A stretch of 64,000 nt of DNA from Aquificaceae bacterium (GTDB lineage Bacteria; Aquificota; Aquificia; Aquificales; Aquificaceae): contig JALWEG010000023.1 of assembly GCA_027014155.1 (NCBI GenBank), forward strand, positions 50,383-114,382. Direction: 5' to 3'. The position numbers and the translations under genes are program-made. A model generated the notes under the pieces. It did no database searches and was not told where the DNA came from. It was given only the letters and a program-made list of their open reading frames with translations. This document shows, piece after piece, positions 52,451 through 60,607 of this stretch; position 1 is the first letter of the stretch; each line of letters starts with the position of its first letter.

Positions 52451-52881
52451 ATCTCACCCAGCTTGGACATCTCCTCCACCATGCTTTCGGAGTCAAGGTG
52501 CTGGTCGGACATGGGGTAAAGAATCTGTTCCTCCTTCATGTTGTGCTGCTGTATGAGTATCATTAAAGATTCTCCTACCGACATAAAGGTGTTCTTGTCC
52601 TTAGCGTTTAGAGCCTCTTCAAGCCTACTGAGCAGCTCCTTGGCCTGAGCGTGTTCGTGCCTCATCACCTGCGTAGGGCCCATAGTTATACCCGTAGTTT
52701 CCTCAAAGGTGGGAAAGAGCACCTCCTCTTCCTTTCTGAAGTGCAAAAGGGTATCGTCCCTGAACTTTTCAAACAGCTCCTTAGCCTTATCCCACTCCTG
52801 GGCAGCAACCGCCTCTTCTACTTTGGCAAACTCCTCATCGCACTTTCTGTGCTCCTCGGTTAAATACTGGGCTATGTGCAT
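52447..52881 (-). CDS. Hemerythrin-family diiron protein
   Basis: A 144-residue four-helix bundle that binds oxygen or nitric oxide at a diiron site. The ligand pattern is visible: TEEHRKCDEEF (first His), LLHFRKEEEVLFPTFEE (H-xxx-E), MRHEHAQAKELLSRL, and QHNMKEEQILYPMSDQHL. This is the DcrH/RIC-like HHE arrangement. The start at ATG 52881 is chosen because AAGGAGGT lies 7 nt upstream; the longer frame from 52929 has no such site. It overlaps the NnrS-like gene by 4 nt and is its operon leader. Confidence 0.88.
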   Translation of the reverse strand: MHIAQYLTEEHRKCDEEFAKVEEAVAAQEWDKAKELFEKFRDDTLLHFRKEEEVLFPTFEETTGITMGPTQVMRHEHAQAKELLSRLEEALNAKDKNTFMSVGESLMILIQQHNMKEEQILYPMSDQHLDSESMVEEMSKLGEI

Positions 52882-52988
52882 CTTGCCGACCTCCTTAGCT
52901 CTAATAAGGCTCTCTAAATTATAGTCCACCTGTGAGTAAATGTAGACTTATCCGGTTTGGTTGCCTAAGATTTAGCTCATAATTTCTC

Positions 52989-53017
52989 TTGAACTTTTCG
53001 CCCTTTATCTTTATGAT
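52989..53017 (+). promoter_or_regulatory. Sigma-70-type promoter of the pilin operon
   Basis: TTGAAC (52989-52994), 17 bp, TATGAT (53012-53017). Transcription would start near 53024, giving a leader of about 150 nt that contains the structured RNA at 53068-53136. The region 52882-52988 between the hemerythrin start and this promoter holds only the hemerythrin promoter region; nothing else is recognised. Confidence 0.6.
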
Positions 53018-53067
53018 ATAAATGTATATATTTAATGAAGGAGGGGTTGCCTAATGTTGTCTATTAC

Positions 53068-53136
53068 GGGTGCTCAAAAGCCGCCTGCCGAGGGTATGAG
53101 CATCCGTTTCAAAAGGCGGGATAGAAATACCTCGGC
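53068..53136 (+). ncRNA. Structured leader RNA, copy 1, upstream of the pilin genes
   Basis: Stem 1: GGGTGCTC (53068-53075) with GAGCATCC (53098-53105). Stem 2: GCCGAGG (53087-53093) with CCTCGGC (53130-53136). They interleave as an H-type pseudoknot. The conserved loop AAGGCGGGATAGAAATACC is at 53113-53131 and GCCGCC at 53080-53085 can pair with it. A further strong hairpin follows (CCAGGTCC 53138-53145 with GGACTTGG 53151-53158), and CTCC at 53136-53139 could pair with GGAG of the ribosome binding site at 53165-53168. Copy 2 is at 43838-43903. I cannot match it to a riboswitch class I know. Confidence 0.7.
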
Positions 53137-53174
53137 TCCAGGTCCGATAGGGACTTGGATAAAAGGAGGGTGCC

Positions 53175-53702
53175 ATGTGGAGCACCGAAAAGGCTTTTGA
53201 AGAGAGCCGCAGGCTCAACAAGGGTTTCACACTGATTGAACTGTTGGTGGTTATGGCAATCATAGCCATACTCGCCGCCATAGCGATACCCCAGTACAAC
53301 AAGTACAGGGCGAACGCCATGCTCTCCAACGTCCAGCAGGCCGCAAAGCAGGCCGCAACCTTAGCCATGTCCGGAGCCACCGGAGCATCTCAACACCCCG
53401 AATGCAGGTTTGACCAAAGGTTCATAGCATCATACTCCAACAACAAGATAACGATAACAAATACCGCCGGCACAATTTGCGATGTAGTTGAGATGTGGAC
53501 AGATACTCCGGGATGGGTGGCTTCACTTACCGCCAGCAACCTGACACTTGAAACCCTCGGAACCGGTGTGGCTATCACCGGAAACGGATACATAGAGGTA
53601 GTCAGCAACTTTAGCTTCGGCGGAACTCCCTTGGGATGCAGATACTATCCTACCAACGACAGCCTTGCTGACGCTACCAGCGCAAGGTGTAGCTTGCCTT
53701 AA
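53175..53702 (+). CDS. Type IV pilin-like protein 1
   Basis: A 175-residue prepilin. The leader [17 protein letters not shown] is 17 residues, longer than usual for type IVa, and is cut before [27 protein letters not shown], the N-terminal pilin helix with the conserved glutamate at +5. The mature globular part is small, has about four cysteines ([29 protein letters not shown]) and many threonines and serines that could be glycosylated. Ribosome binding site AAGGAGGG at 53163-53170. Overlaps the next pilin gene by 1 nt. The structured RNA lies in its leader. Probably a major or minor pilus subunit. Confidence 0.9.
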   Translation: MWSTEKAFEESRRLNKGFTLIELLVVMAIIAILAAIAIPQYNKYRANAMLSNVQQAAKQAATLAMSGATGASQHPECRFDQRFIASYSNNKITITNTAGTICDVVEMWTDTPGWVASLTASNLTLETLGTGVAITGNGYIEVVSNFSFGGTPLGCRYYPTNDSLADATSARCSLP

Positions 53703-54217
53703 TGAGAGCGAAAGGTTTCTCGCTGATAGAGCTTCTGGTGGTTATGGCTATCATCGCCATCTTGGCGGTGATAGCCGTTCCTATGTATAACAAATACAGA
53801 GCAAACGCCATGTATTCCGTTCTGGAAGACAACCTAAAGAGAGCGGTAGCCTGGGCGGAGGCGGTGGCAGTAGACTACGATAAGTTCCCTACGGGCACCT
53901 GCGACGCCAGTACTGTCGGTGGTACAGGTTCCCTGAGCTGCTCCATAGGAGATGAAAACAGCGTTAACGTGGTTAACTCCGCGAGCGGTGTGAAAGACCT
54001 GGTGATAGATTATCCCATAACCATAAATTTCACCAGGGATTCCTCCACTCCCACCTGTGGAACGGTCAGTGCGCTCTGCGACAGCGATAAGTGTTCAGGT
54101 CTAACGAGCAACGACGGAACTTCCGGGCCAGAGCTTTGCATGATAACCTGCGAGAACCCTACCAGACTTAGAGAGGATACAAACCTACACGGGGTAGTCA
54201 ACGGAGGGTGCCCTTAA
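53702..54217 (+). CDS. Type IV pilin-like protein 2
   Basis: A 171-residue prepilin with a short leader, MRAKG, cut before [27 protein letters not shown]. The first 30 mature residues nearly match pilin 1, but the globular part differs and is rich in cysteines (TGTCDAS, LSCSIG, PTCGTV, ALCDSDKCSG, ELCMITCENP, GGCP), suggesting several disulfide bonds. The start overlaps the pilin 1 stop (TAATG). Its 3' end overlaps the glycosyltransferase frame by 10 nt. It could be a minor pilin or a partner subunit. Confidence 0.9.
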   Translation: MRAKGFSLIELLVVMAIIAILAVIAVPMYNKYRANAMYSVLEDNLKRAVAWAEAVAVDYDKFPTGTCDASTVGGTGSLSCSIGDENSVNVVNSASGVKDLVIDYPITINFTRDSSTPTCGTVSALCDSDKCSGLTSNDGTSGPELCMITCENPTRLREDTNLHGVVNGGCP

Positions 54218-56100
54218 ACTTAATGCATAACTTTCTCATTCTTTCAATTTTTACCTTCATAAGCTCCGTCTACGTGGCATTCCAGTTTCCCGTATTCTCT
54301 ACCGGAGACGGAGGAGAGCTGGCGGTAGCCTCTTACACCCTGGGTATAGCTCACCCGCCGGGTTATCCCCTTTACCTGCAGGCAATTAAGCTCTTCTCTT
54401 ACATACCCATAGGCAATATCCCCGAGAGAATGATTCTCGCCTCTGTGCTTTTCTCGGTGCTAAGCCTTGCCTTGCTCTACCGGATTGTCCTCCTGATGGT
54501 CAAGGATAGAATGGCGGCCCTGTTCTCAGTTCTGTTTCTTGCCTTCGCCTACTCCTATCTGGGTCAATCGGTAGTCCTGAAATTCTATCCTCTGAACCTT
54601 CTCATAGTGGCTTCAGTGCTGTATCTGTCGCTCTTGATTATCTACAGGGGCCTTGATTCCAGATACGTGTATGCGGGAGCCTTCTTGCTGGGGCTTAGCT
54701 TTGCAAACCATCATACGGGTCCCTTCATGCTTGTGCCCTTCTACATATTAGTCTTAACTTACGGACTTAAGGGTTTCAGGCATTCACTTCTTTCAATACC
54801 CTTTCTGATACTGGGCTTCTCCGCTCACCTCTACCTCTTTATACGAAGCATGAAGGAAAACGTTTTCGTCTTCACAGACAAGATAAAAAGCTTAAGCGAC
54901 TTCGTTTTCCTCTTCTTCCGGCGTGGATACGAAGCCTCCTCCTTAGGTGCCGTAAAGGTAGGTATAGCTCCGGGTGAGGGTTTTATATATGCTCTCAAGA
55001 ACTTGGCTATCCTTCTTGAGAAAAACTTCACCTGGGCGTGGCTCGTATTTCTGATTTTAGGCTTTGGGCTTTTGCTACGGTGGAAATCCTATAGAGTTAT
55101 CCTTCTCTTCATCACTTATATATTTATGTATGGTATATTCTTGGCCAATATCACCTTGGGGAAGCCACAACCCACTTTCAAAGACTGGTACGTTATAGGC
55201 CACCAATACTACCTTCCCCTCTTCTTAATTGTAGCCGTGTTTCCAGGCTTGGTTTTAGGCACGCTGTATCACAAGCTAAGGGAGCTAAACACGCAGATGC
55301 TCCAATACGTTCTTCCCTTTATAGCCATAATCTTCCCGGTCGTGCCGTTGATGGAGAGGGTTTACCAGCAGAACTTTTCAAAAAACTACGTTCCCTATTC
55401 CCACGTAAAGGCCACCCTGATGGGTATGCCCTACACCGGCCTTTACTTCGCTCAGGGGGACAACGTCAACTTCCAGATATGGTATCTGAGAACCACCTTC
55501 GGATTCAGAAGAGACGTGTGTTCAATAGAATACATATACCAGAAGAACGCCAAAAGGATAGGAATATACTTTAGGGGTTGCAAGCCAGTAAAGGCGTATA
55601 AGGATATAGAGGAGAACTTTGTCAAAGGCAACTTCACAGCTATGGCCAAAGAGGACAAGCTATACGTTACCTTTACCATAGACGAGATCTTATTCCTTCA
55701 GAAGGATAGATTTGAAACGATGCCTTATCTGCTCTATAGCAAAATCTTTCCAAAGCCTTTGCAAACCAAAAACTTAGAGAACTGGAAGGTGAATCAGGTC
55801 TATAATCAGAAGTACATGTCTCTTCCGGAGGAGGACTGCACCTATCACAATAGCGATGATTTCTACACCCTGGAACTGTGCAACTTCGTCGCTTACAATT
55901 ATCGGATACTTGCGGACATATACGCGAGCTATCGGGGACTCATGAGCACCTACACGGAGGATAAAAGCTCCCCCCTTCTGAACTACTCGGGAGCCCAAAT
56001 AGGCAACCTAAAGGTTCAAGAAGCCTTAAAGAAGTTTTTCCTGGTAGGGCTGCTAAACGACAGAGCTAAAGCCTTTTACTATCCTAAATACGATGATTAA
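54208..56100 (+). CDS. DUF2723 membrane glycosyltransferase-like protein
   Basis: A 630-residue membrane protein resembling DUF2723 and O-mannosyltransferase-like (TMEM260-type) enzymes. It starts with a membrane helix, then FSTGDGGELAVASYTLGIAHPPGYPLYLQAIKLF, the family's acidic catalytic loop (DGGE and HPPGYP). About ten further helices follow up to residue 385, then a soluble domain of about 240 residues with paired cysteines. The start could be GTG 54208, next to GGAGG, or ATG 54223. Its place after two cysteine-, Ser/Thr-rich pilins suggests it glycosylates them (inference). Confidence 0.75.
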   Translation: MPLNLMHNFLILSIFTFISSVYVAFQFPVFSTGDGGELAVASYTLGIAHPPGYPLYLQAIKLFSYIPIGNIPERMILASVLFSVLSLALLYRIVLLMVKDRMAALFSVLFLAFAYSYLGQSVVLKFYPLNLLIVASVLYLSLLIIYRGLDSRYVYAGAFLLGLSFANHHTGPFMLVPFYILVLTYGLKGFRHSLLSIPFLILGFSAHLYLFIRSMKENVFVFTDKIKSLSDFVFLFFRRGYEASSLGAVKVGIAPGEGFIYALKNLAILLEKNFTWAWLVFLILGFGLLLRWKSYRVILLFITYIFMYGIFLANITLGKPQPTFKDWYVIGHQYYLPLFLIVAVFPGLVLGTLYHKLRELNTQMLQYVLPFIAIIFPVVPLMERVYQQNFSKNYVPYSHVKATLMGMPYTGLYFAQGDNVNFQIWYLRTTFGFRRDVCSIEYIYQKNAKRIGIYFRGCKPVKAYKDIEENFVKGNFTAMAKEDKLYVTFTIDEILFLQKDRFETMPYLLYSKIFPKPLQTKNLENWKVNQVYNQKYMSLPEEDCTYHNSDDFYTLELCNFVAYNYRILADIYASYRGLMSTYTEDKSSPLLNYSGAQIGNLKVQEALKKFFLVGLLNDRAKAFYYPKYDD

Positions 56101-56671
56101 AAAGCTTTTAATCTACATAGGGCTTTTGGTAGGGTTGCTATTTCTGTTTGCACTGAAAAATTTTATGCTGCAAACCCACTACATACAGAAGGCCAAGGAT
56201 GCAATTCAGAAAAGAGAGTACATCAAGGCCATAGACTACTACGAGCGCGTGGTGCTGGCGTACCTTCCCTTAGTGGGGTATTCGGACGAGGCAATCGGTG
56301 CGATAAGAGATATGTGTCCAAAACTCTCAATTCCCGACGAGAAGTTATACTGCTACGAAACTTTAAGGGTCGCCGCAAGGCAAGTGGAGAGTTTCTATAA
56401 ACCCTACCAAAAGGAAGTGGAACTTGCCACGCGCGAGATAATTGAGATAAAGAGCCGGGAGTTTGGAAAAAACTCTAAAACTCTGAAAGCCATAAAGACC
56501 CAGGAAACGCACACTTGGAACACACACACCCTTTGGGGCTTTATGGTTCCTTTATCTTTGCTCACTTGGGTGGGCAGCACCTTGGCGTGGATATGGAGGA
56601 GGGAGAAGAAGTTCATACTTGTGAGCGTTGCCGGATACGCCCTCTGGCTGGTGTCCCTCTATCTGGCATGA
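56093..56671 (+). CDS. Membrane protein of unknown function with tetratricopeptide-like helices
   Basis: A 192-residue protein: one N-terminal membrane helix (about residues 4-22), a helical periplasmic part with a TPR-like hairpin (KDAIQKREYIKAIDYYERVVLAYLPLVGYSDEAIGAIRDMC), and two C-terminal membrane helices (about 148-167 and 173-190). I do not recognise a family. It overlaps the DUF2723 gene by 8 nt and the GT9 gene by 4 nt, so it is part of the same pathway and could hold the glycosylation machinery at the membrane (inference). Confidence 0.6.
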   Translation: MIKKLLIYIGLLVGLLFLFALKNFMLQTHYIQKAKDAIQKREYIKAIDYYERVVLAYLPLVGYSDEAIGAIRDMCPKLSIPDEKLYCYETLRVAARQVESFYKPYQKEVELATREIIEIKSREFGKNSKTLKAIKTQETHTWNTHTLWGFMVPLSLLTWVGSTLAWIWRREKKFILVSVAGYALWLVSLYLA

Positions 56672-57720
56672 GCGCGAAGGTAATAATAACCCCCCTCTTC
56701 GGTATAGGGGACACCCTCATGACTACCCCCGCCCTCAGGGTGCTAAAAGAGAGCAGGCCGGATTTGGAAGTGCATTATTTTGTGATGAAAAAGAGCATCT
56801 ACGAGCTTCTAAGGACCAATCCATATATAGACAGGCTCGTTTACTTTCCTATGATGGAGGCGGGTAGGCTGAGGTCTCTTATTTTTCTGCTCAAAAACGT
56901 TGCATTCAGATACGACTATTCCCTGACCTTCTACCCTTCAAACAGGAAAGACTACAACCTCTTTGCCTTTCTGACCTTTGCAAAGGAGAGGATAGGACAC
57001 AGGTATCGTGTCTGCGACCTGCGGGAGCTAAATTGGCTAAAGAACAGAACCCTGATGGAAGAGGAGCTTCACAACGTAGAGGAGAACATCAGACTATTGA
57101 GGTTTTTAGGGATTGATGAGGTGAAAGAAATCCCCGCCATGGACGTGTTTCTTACTCCGGAGGAAGTCATGCAAGGGAAAGAAGAGGTAAAAAGGCTCGG
57201 GGGAAGAGTAAAGGTTGGCATGCATTTGGGTTCCGACCCCTTTAAGAACCACGCAAACAAGAGGCTACCCAAGGAGAAGTTCTTAGAGGCGGTAAACTCC
57301 TTCCCCGACTTTAGCTTTATACTCTTCGGAACGCAGTTGGAGAAAGAAGAGAACGAGTTCCTTCTGAAGAACGCAAGGCACGGAAATGTTATCTTGATGG
57401 AAGGCAGAGGAATCCGGCAGGTGGCTTCCGTGATAAAGGCCTTAGACCTCTTTATTTCCAACGACAGCGGCCTCATGCACTTGGCGGCCGCGGTAGGCAC
57501 ACCTGTGGTCGCCGTGTTCGGCCCTACAAATCCCAAACACACCTACCCTTGGAAGGTAAAGCACAGGATAGTATCTCTCAACCTTTCCTGCTCTCCCTGC
57601 TTCAGGTACTCGCCGCGTCCCTTGAGCTGTAAAGAGGGGATAAACTTCAGATGCGTCAAGGACATACCGGCGAGCGCAGTATGCAGAGCCGTAGAGGAGC
57701 TTTTGCAGGAGATAAAATAA
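56668..57720 (+). CDS. Glycosyltransferase family 9 (heptosyltransferase-like)
   Basis: A 350-residue ADP-heptose-type glycosyltransferase. The start ITPLFGIGDTLMTTPALRVLKESRPDLEVHYFV and the donor region GVGMHLGSDP-like VKVGMHLGSDPFKNHANKRLP, then DLFISNDSGLMHLAAAVGTPVVAVFGPTNPKHTYPW, are family signatures. The C-terminal CSPCFRYSPRPLSC and FRCVKDIPASAV close the fold. The real start is ATG 56668 overlapping the previous stop (ATGA); the longer frame from 56515 lies in the preceding gene. It may extend LPS core or the pilin glycan. Confidence 0.88.
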   Translation: MSAKVIITPLFGIGDTLMTTPALRVLKESRPDLEVHYFVMKKSIYELLRTNPYIDRLVYFPMMEAGRLRSLIFLLKNVAFRYDYSLTFYPSNRKDYNLFAFLTFAKERIGHRYRVCDLRELNWLKNRTLMEEELHNVEENIRLLRFLGIDEVKEIPAMDVFLTPEEVMQGKEEVKRLGGRVKVGMHLGSDPFKNHANKRLPKEKFLEAVNSFPDFSFILFGTQLEKEENEFLLKNARHGNVILMEGRGIRQVASVIKALDLFISNDSGLMHLAAAVGTPVVAVFGPTNPKHTYPWKVKHRIVSLNLSCSPCFRYSPRPLSCKEGINFRCVKDIPASAVCRAVEELLQEIK

Positions 57721-57749
57721 TACAAACCCTGAGCAAGGAGGGCGAAAAG

Positions 57750-58433
57750 ATGGGCAAATACATAGAGTTTGAAGGAATCAGAGCTTACCTTGCGGAGCCG
57801 GAAGGCAGCGCACCCGCGGTGATAGTGCTGCACGAGTGGTGGGGCTTGGACTCTCCCATGTCAAATATCGTTGAGATAGCCGACAACCTGGCCGGTGCCG
57901 GACTGGTAGCCCTCGCACCTGACCTTTACAAAGGTAAGACGGCGGACAATCCCGACGATGCGGGCAAGCTGATGATGGACATGTTTCAGAACCGCATGCA
58001 AGAGGTGGACTCAATAATAACCAAGAGCGTCCAGTATCTTAAATCCCTTAACTCTGTAAATCCAAAGAATGTGGGTATAACCGGCTTTTGCTGCGGCGGA
58101 ACCCTCTCCATGTATGCGGCCACCAAGTTCGGAGGAGAAATATCCGCGTCGGTGCCCTTTTACGGACTGCCCCAGCTCTTAGAGATGGACTTTTCCGAGG
58201 TCAGCATGCCCGTGTTCTTTATCCTCTCCCAGAACGACGAGTTCGTTGATAACGACCAGGTTATAGAGCTGTCCAAGCAGGTATGGAAAAATGGCGTTGA
58301 GATGCAACTTAAAGTCTATCCGGGAGTAAACCACGCCTTCTTGAACACAAAGAGGCCCGAGGTTTACAACGAAGAGATGGCTAAGGACGCCTTTGAGATG
58401 TGCGTCTCCTTCTTCAAAAGGCACTTATCATGA
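57750..58433 (+). CDS. Dienelactone hydrolase family protein
   Basis: A 227-residue alpha/beta hydrolase. The triad can be read: cysteine in [15 protein letters not shown], aspartate in [14 protein letters not shown], and histidine in [27 protein letters not shown] is the usual first motif. These enzymes cleave dienelactone or related esters; the true substrate in an autotroph is unknown. The start ATG 57750 is supported by GGAGGG at 57736-57741; an upstream in-frame ATG (57651) lies inside the GT9 gene. It overlaps guaA by 4 nt. Confidence 0.85.
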   Translation: MGKYIEFEGIRAYLAEPEGSAPAVIVLHEWWGLDSPMSNIVEIADNLAGAGLVALAPDLYKGKTADNPDDAGKLMMDMFQNRMQEVDSIITKSVQYLKSLNSVNPKNVGITGFCCGGTLSMYAATKFGGEISASVPFYGLPQLLEMDFSEVSMPVFFILSQNDEFVDNDQVIELSKQVWKNGVEMQLKVYPGVNHAFLNTKRPEVYNEEMAKDAFEMCVSFFKRHLS

Positions 58434-59962
58434 AGAGAAGACCCATACTGGTAGTTAACTTCGGCTCCCAATACGTTCAGCTCATAGCCAGGAGGATAAG
58501 GGAGATAGGAATTTACAGCGAGATAGTCCACTGGGAGGAGCTTACGCAGGCGGTTGAGGAAAAAGAGCCCTTCGGGATTATACTCTCCGGCGGTCCCGCT
58601 TCCGTGTATTCGCCGGACGCACCCCTGCCCGACCCGGCTATCTACGAAATGGACATTCCCATACTGGGTATATGCTACGGCTTGCAGGTTCTAACCCACC
58701 AGCTGGGAGGCAAGGTGGAGAAGTCCCTCAGACAAGAGTACGGGAGAGCAAGGCTGAAGGTAGTAAAGGACAGCCCCCTCTTTGAGGGACTGCCACGCGA
58801 GTTTGACGTATGGATGAGCCACGCCGACAGGGTAGTGAAGCTGCCCGAAGGCTTTGAGACCTTAGCCGTATCCGATAACTCCCCCCATGCGGCGGTGGGC
58901 AACCGGGAGAGGAAAATTTACGGTCTTCAATTCCATCCGGAGGTGGTGCACACCCAGCACGGAAAGGAGATTCTCTCCAACTTTGCCTATAAGGTCTGCA
59001 ACGCTCAAAGGAACTGGGAGATGGGAGACTTTCTCAAAGAGGAGATTGAGGAGATACGCTCTAAGGTGGGAGATGCAAAGGTTATCGCCGCTCTGTCGGG
59101 GGGTGTGGACTCCACCGTAGCTTCCCTCTTAGTGCACAGAGCCGTAGGAGACCAACTTCACTGCCTCTTTATAGACCACGGACTTCTGAGAAAGGGAGAG
59201 AGGCAGGAAGTGGAGATGAAGCTCAGAGCCTTGGGCCTGCCCCTGAAGGTCATAGACGCCGGAAAGCTATTCTTGAGCCGTCTAAGGGGTGTGGAAGACC
59301 CCGAAGAGAAGAGGAAGATAATAGGGAATACCTTCATAGAGGTGTTTGAAGAAGAGGCGAGGAAGATAGAGGGCGCACGATTCCTCCTGCAGGGAACCCT
59401 GTACCCGGACGTGGTGGAGAGCGCCGGCATAAAGGGCAGCGCCAAGATAAAGACCCACCACAACGTAGGAGGACTGCCCGAAGACATGAACCTTGAGCTG
59501 CTGGAACCCCTAAGGGAGCTGTTCAAGGACGAGGTAAGACAGTTGGGCAGAGAGCTGGGAATCCCGGAGGAGGTTCTTATGAGGCACCCTTTCCCGGGAC
59601 CCGGCCTTGCCATAAGGATTCTGGGAGAGGTGAACGAGGAAGACCTAAACACCCTCAGGGAGGCAGACTCTATATACATAGAGGAGCTAAGGAAGGCAGG
59701 ACTCTACAAGGAAATTTGGCAAGCCTTTGCGGTTCTTTTACCCATAAAGACCGTGGGAGTGATGGGCGACGTTAGAACCTACGAGAAGGTGATAGCCCTG
59801 AGAGCGGTGGACAGCAAGGACGGCATGACGGCGGACTGGTACAGGCTTCCCTACGAGCTTCTTGACCGCGTTATGAGGAGGATAATAAACGAGGTGAAGG
59901 GAGTCAACAGGGTCGTCTACGACGTGTCTTCCAAACCGCCATCAACTATAGAGTGGGAGTGA
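58430..59962 (+). CDS. guaA: GMP synthase (glutamine-hydrolysing)
   Basis: Converts XMP to GMP. The 510-residue protein has the class I amidotransferase triad: cysteine in [15 protein letters not shown], and histidine and glutamate in [18 protein letters not shown]. The ATP pyrophosphatase P-loop is [14 protein letters not shown], then [11 protein letters not shown] and [12 protein letters not shown], with the C-terminal dimerisation domain ending [11 protein letters not shown]. The ATG overlaps the preceding stop. Confidence 0.97.
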   Translation: MKRRPILVVNFGSQYVQLIARRIREIGIYSEIVHWEELTQAVEEKEPFGIILSGGPASVYSPDAPLPDPAIYEMDIPILGICYGLQVLTHQLGGKVEKSLRQEYGRARLKVVKDSPLFEGLPREFDVWMSHADRVVKLPEGFETLAVSDNSPHAAVGNRERKIYGLQFHPEVVHTQHGKEILSNFAYKVCNAQRNWEMGDFLKEEIEEIRSKVGDAKVIAALSGGVDSTVASLLVHRAVGDQLHCLFIDHGLLRKGERQEVEMKLRALGLPLKVIDAGKLFLSRLRGVEDPEEKRKIIGNTFIEVFEEEARKIEGARFLLQGTLYPDVVESAGIKGSAKIKTHHNVGGLPEDMNLELLEPLRELFKDEVRQLGRELGIPEEVLMRHPFPGPGLAIRILGEVNEEDLNTLREADSIYIEELRKAGLYKEIWQAFAVLLPIKTVGVMGDVRTYEKVIALRAVDSKDGMTADWYRLPYELLDRVMRRIINEVKGVNRVVYDVSSKPPSTIEWE

Positions 59963-59965
59963 TGC

Positions 59966-60529
59966 ATGCCCTACAGCTACCCGGAGCAGATAAGCACGAT
60001 TCTCAGAGCCATACTTGATGTAAACCCCGATTCCCTGCTTGACGTAGGTTGCGGACTGGGCGTTTACGGATTTTTATCAAGGGTGCACCTTGAGCAGGAC
60101 AACCTCTTTGATGAGAACTTTGACGTAGCCCGGAACCCCAACTGGAAAAGGAGAATAGACTGCATAGAGGGCTTTCCCAGATACATAAAGTGCTGGCACG
60201 AGTGGGCTTACGACAATATATACATCGGAGATATAAGAGAGGTCATTGACAAGCTAACCGCCATCGGCAGAACCTACGATATGTCTATATGTATAGACGT
60301 AATAGAGCACTTCACAAAGGAAGAGGGCTACGAGCTGTTGGACAGGCTTGAGGAAATCTCCAAAAGCGTCTTAGTCAGCACACCCAGGGATTTCTTTGAG
60401 CAGCACATAGAACAAAACCCCCTTGAGGAGCACAAATCCCACTGGACGGAGGAGGACTTTACCAACCGTGGCTACAGAATAATCCAACATCCCCTATCCC
60501 TGATAGCCCTGCGGACAGGAGAACCTTAG
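59966..60529 (+). CDS. Class I SAM-dependent methyltransferase
   Basis: A 187-residue Rossmann-fold protein. SAM motif I is LLDVGCGLGVYGFL, motif II/III includes YDMSICIDVIEHFTKEEGYELLD and SVLVSTPRDFF. The specific substrate is unknown. Several similar genes act on polysaccharide or small-molecule pathways. It follows guaA by 3 nt. The gap to the next gene (60530-60607) contains an inverted CGGCT-TGAC-AGCCG hairpin but no clear terminator run. Confidence 0.8.
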   Translation: MPYSYPEQISTILRAILDVNPDSLLDVGCGLGVYGFLSRVHLEQDNLFDENFDVARNPNWKRRIDCIEGFPRYIKCWHEWAYDNIYIGDIREVIDKLTAIGRTYDMSICIDVIEHFTKEEGYELLDRLEEISKSVLVSTPRDFFEQHIEQNPLEEHKSHWTEEDFTNRGYRIIQHPLSLIALRTGEP

Positions 60530-60607
60530 GTTGGTGCAAACGGCTTGACAGCCGCTTAAGTAAAAGGTAGCTTTATAGAGTATAGTGTCTGTAGAGGGAG
60601 CTGAGAA

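Noticed and set aside
53041..53175. c-di-GMP (GEMM) riboswitch before the pilin
   Set aside because: The GEMM core GGGACGCAAAGCC and its receptor elements are absent, and the fold is an H-type pseudoknot.
60530..60607. TTGACA as a promoter of the coiled-coil gene
   Set aside because: The TTGACA at 60545 sits in a small hairpin and no -10 box is found at 16-18 bp.
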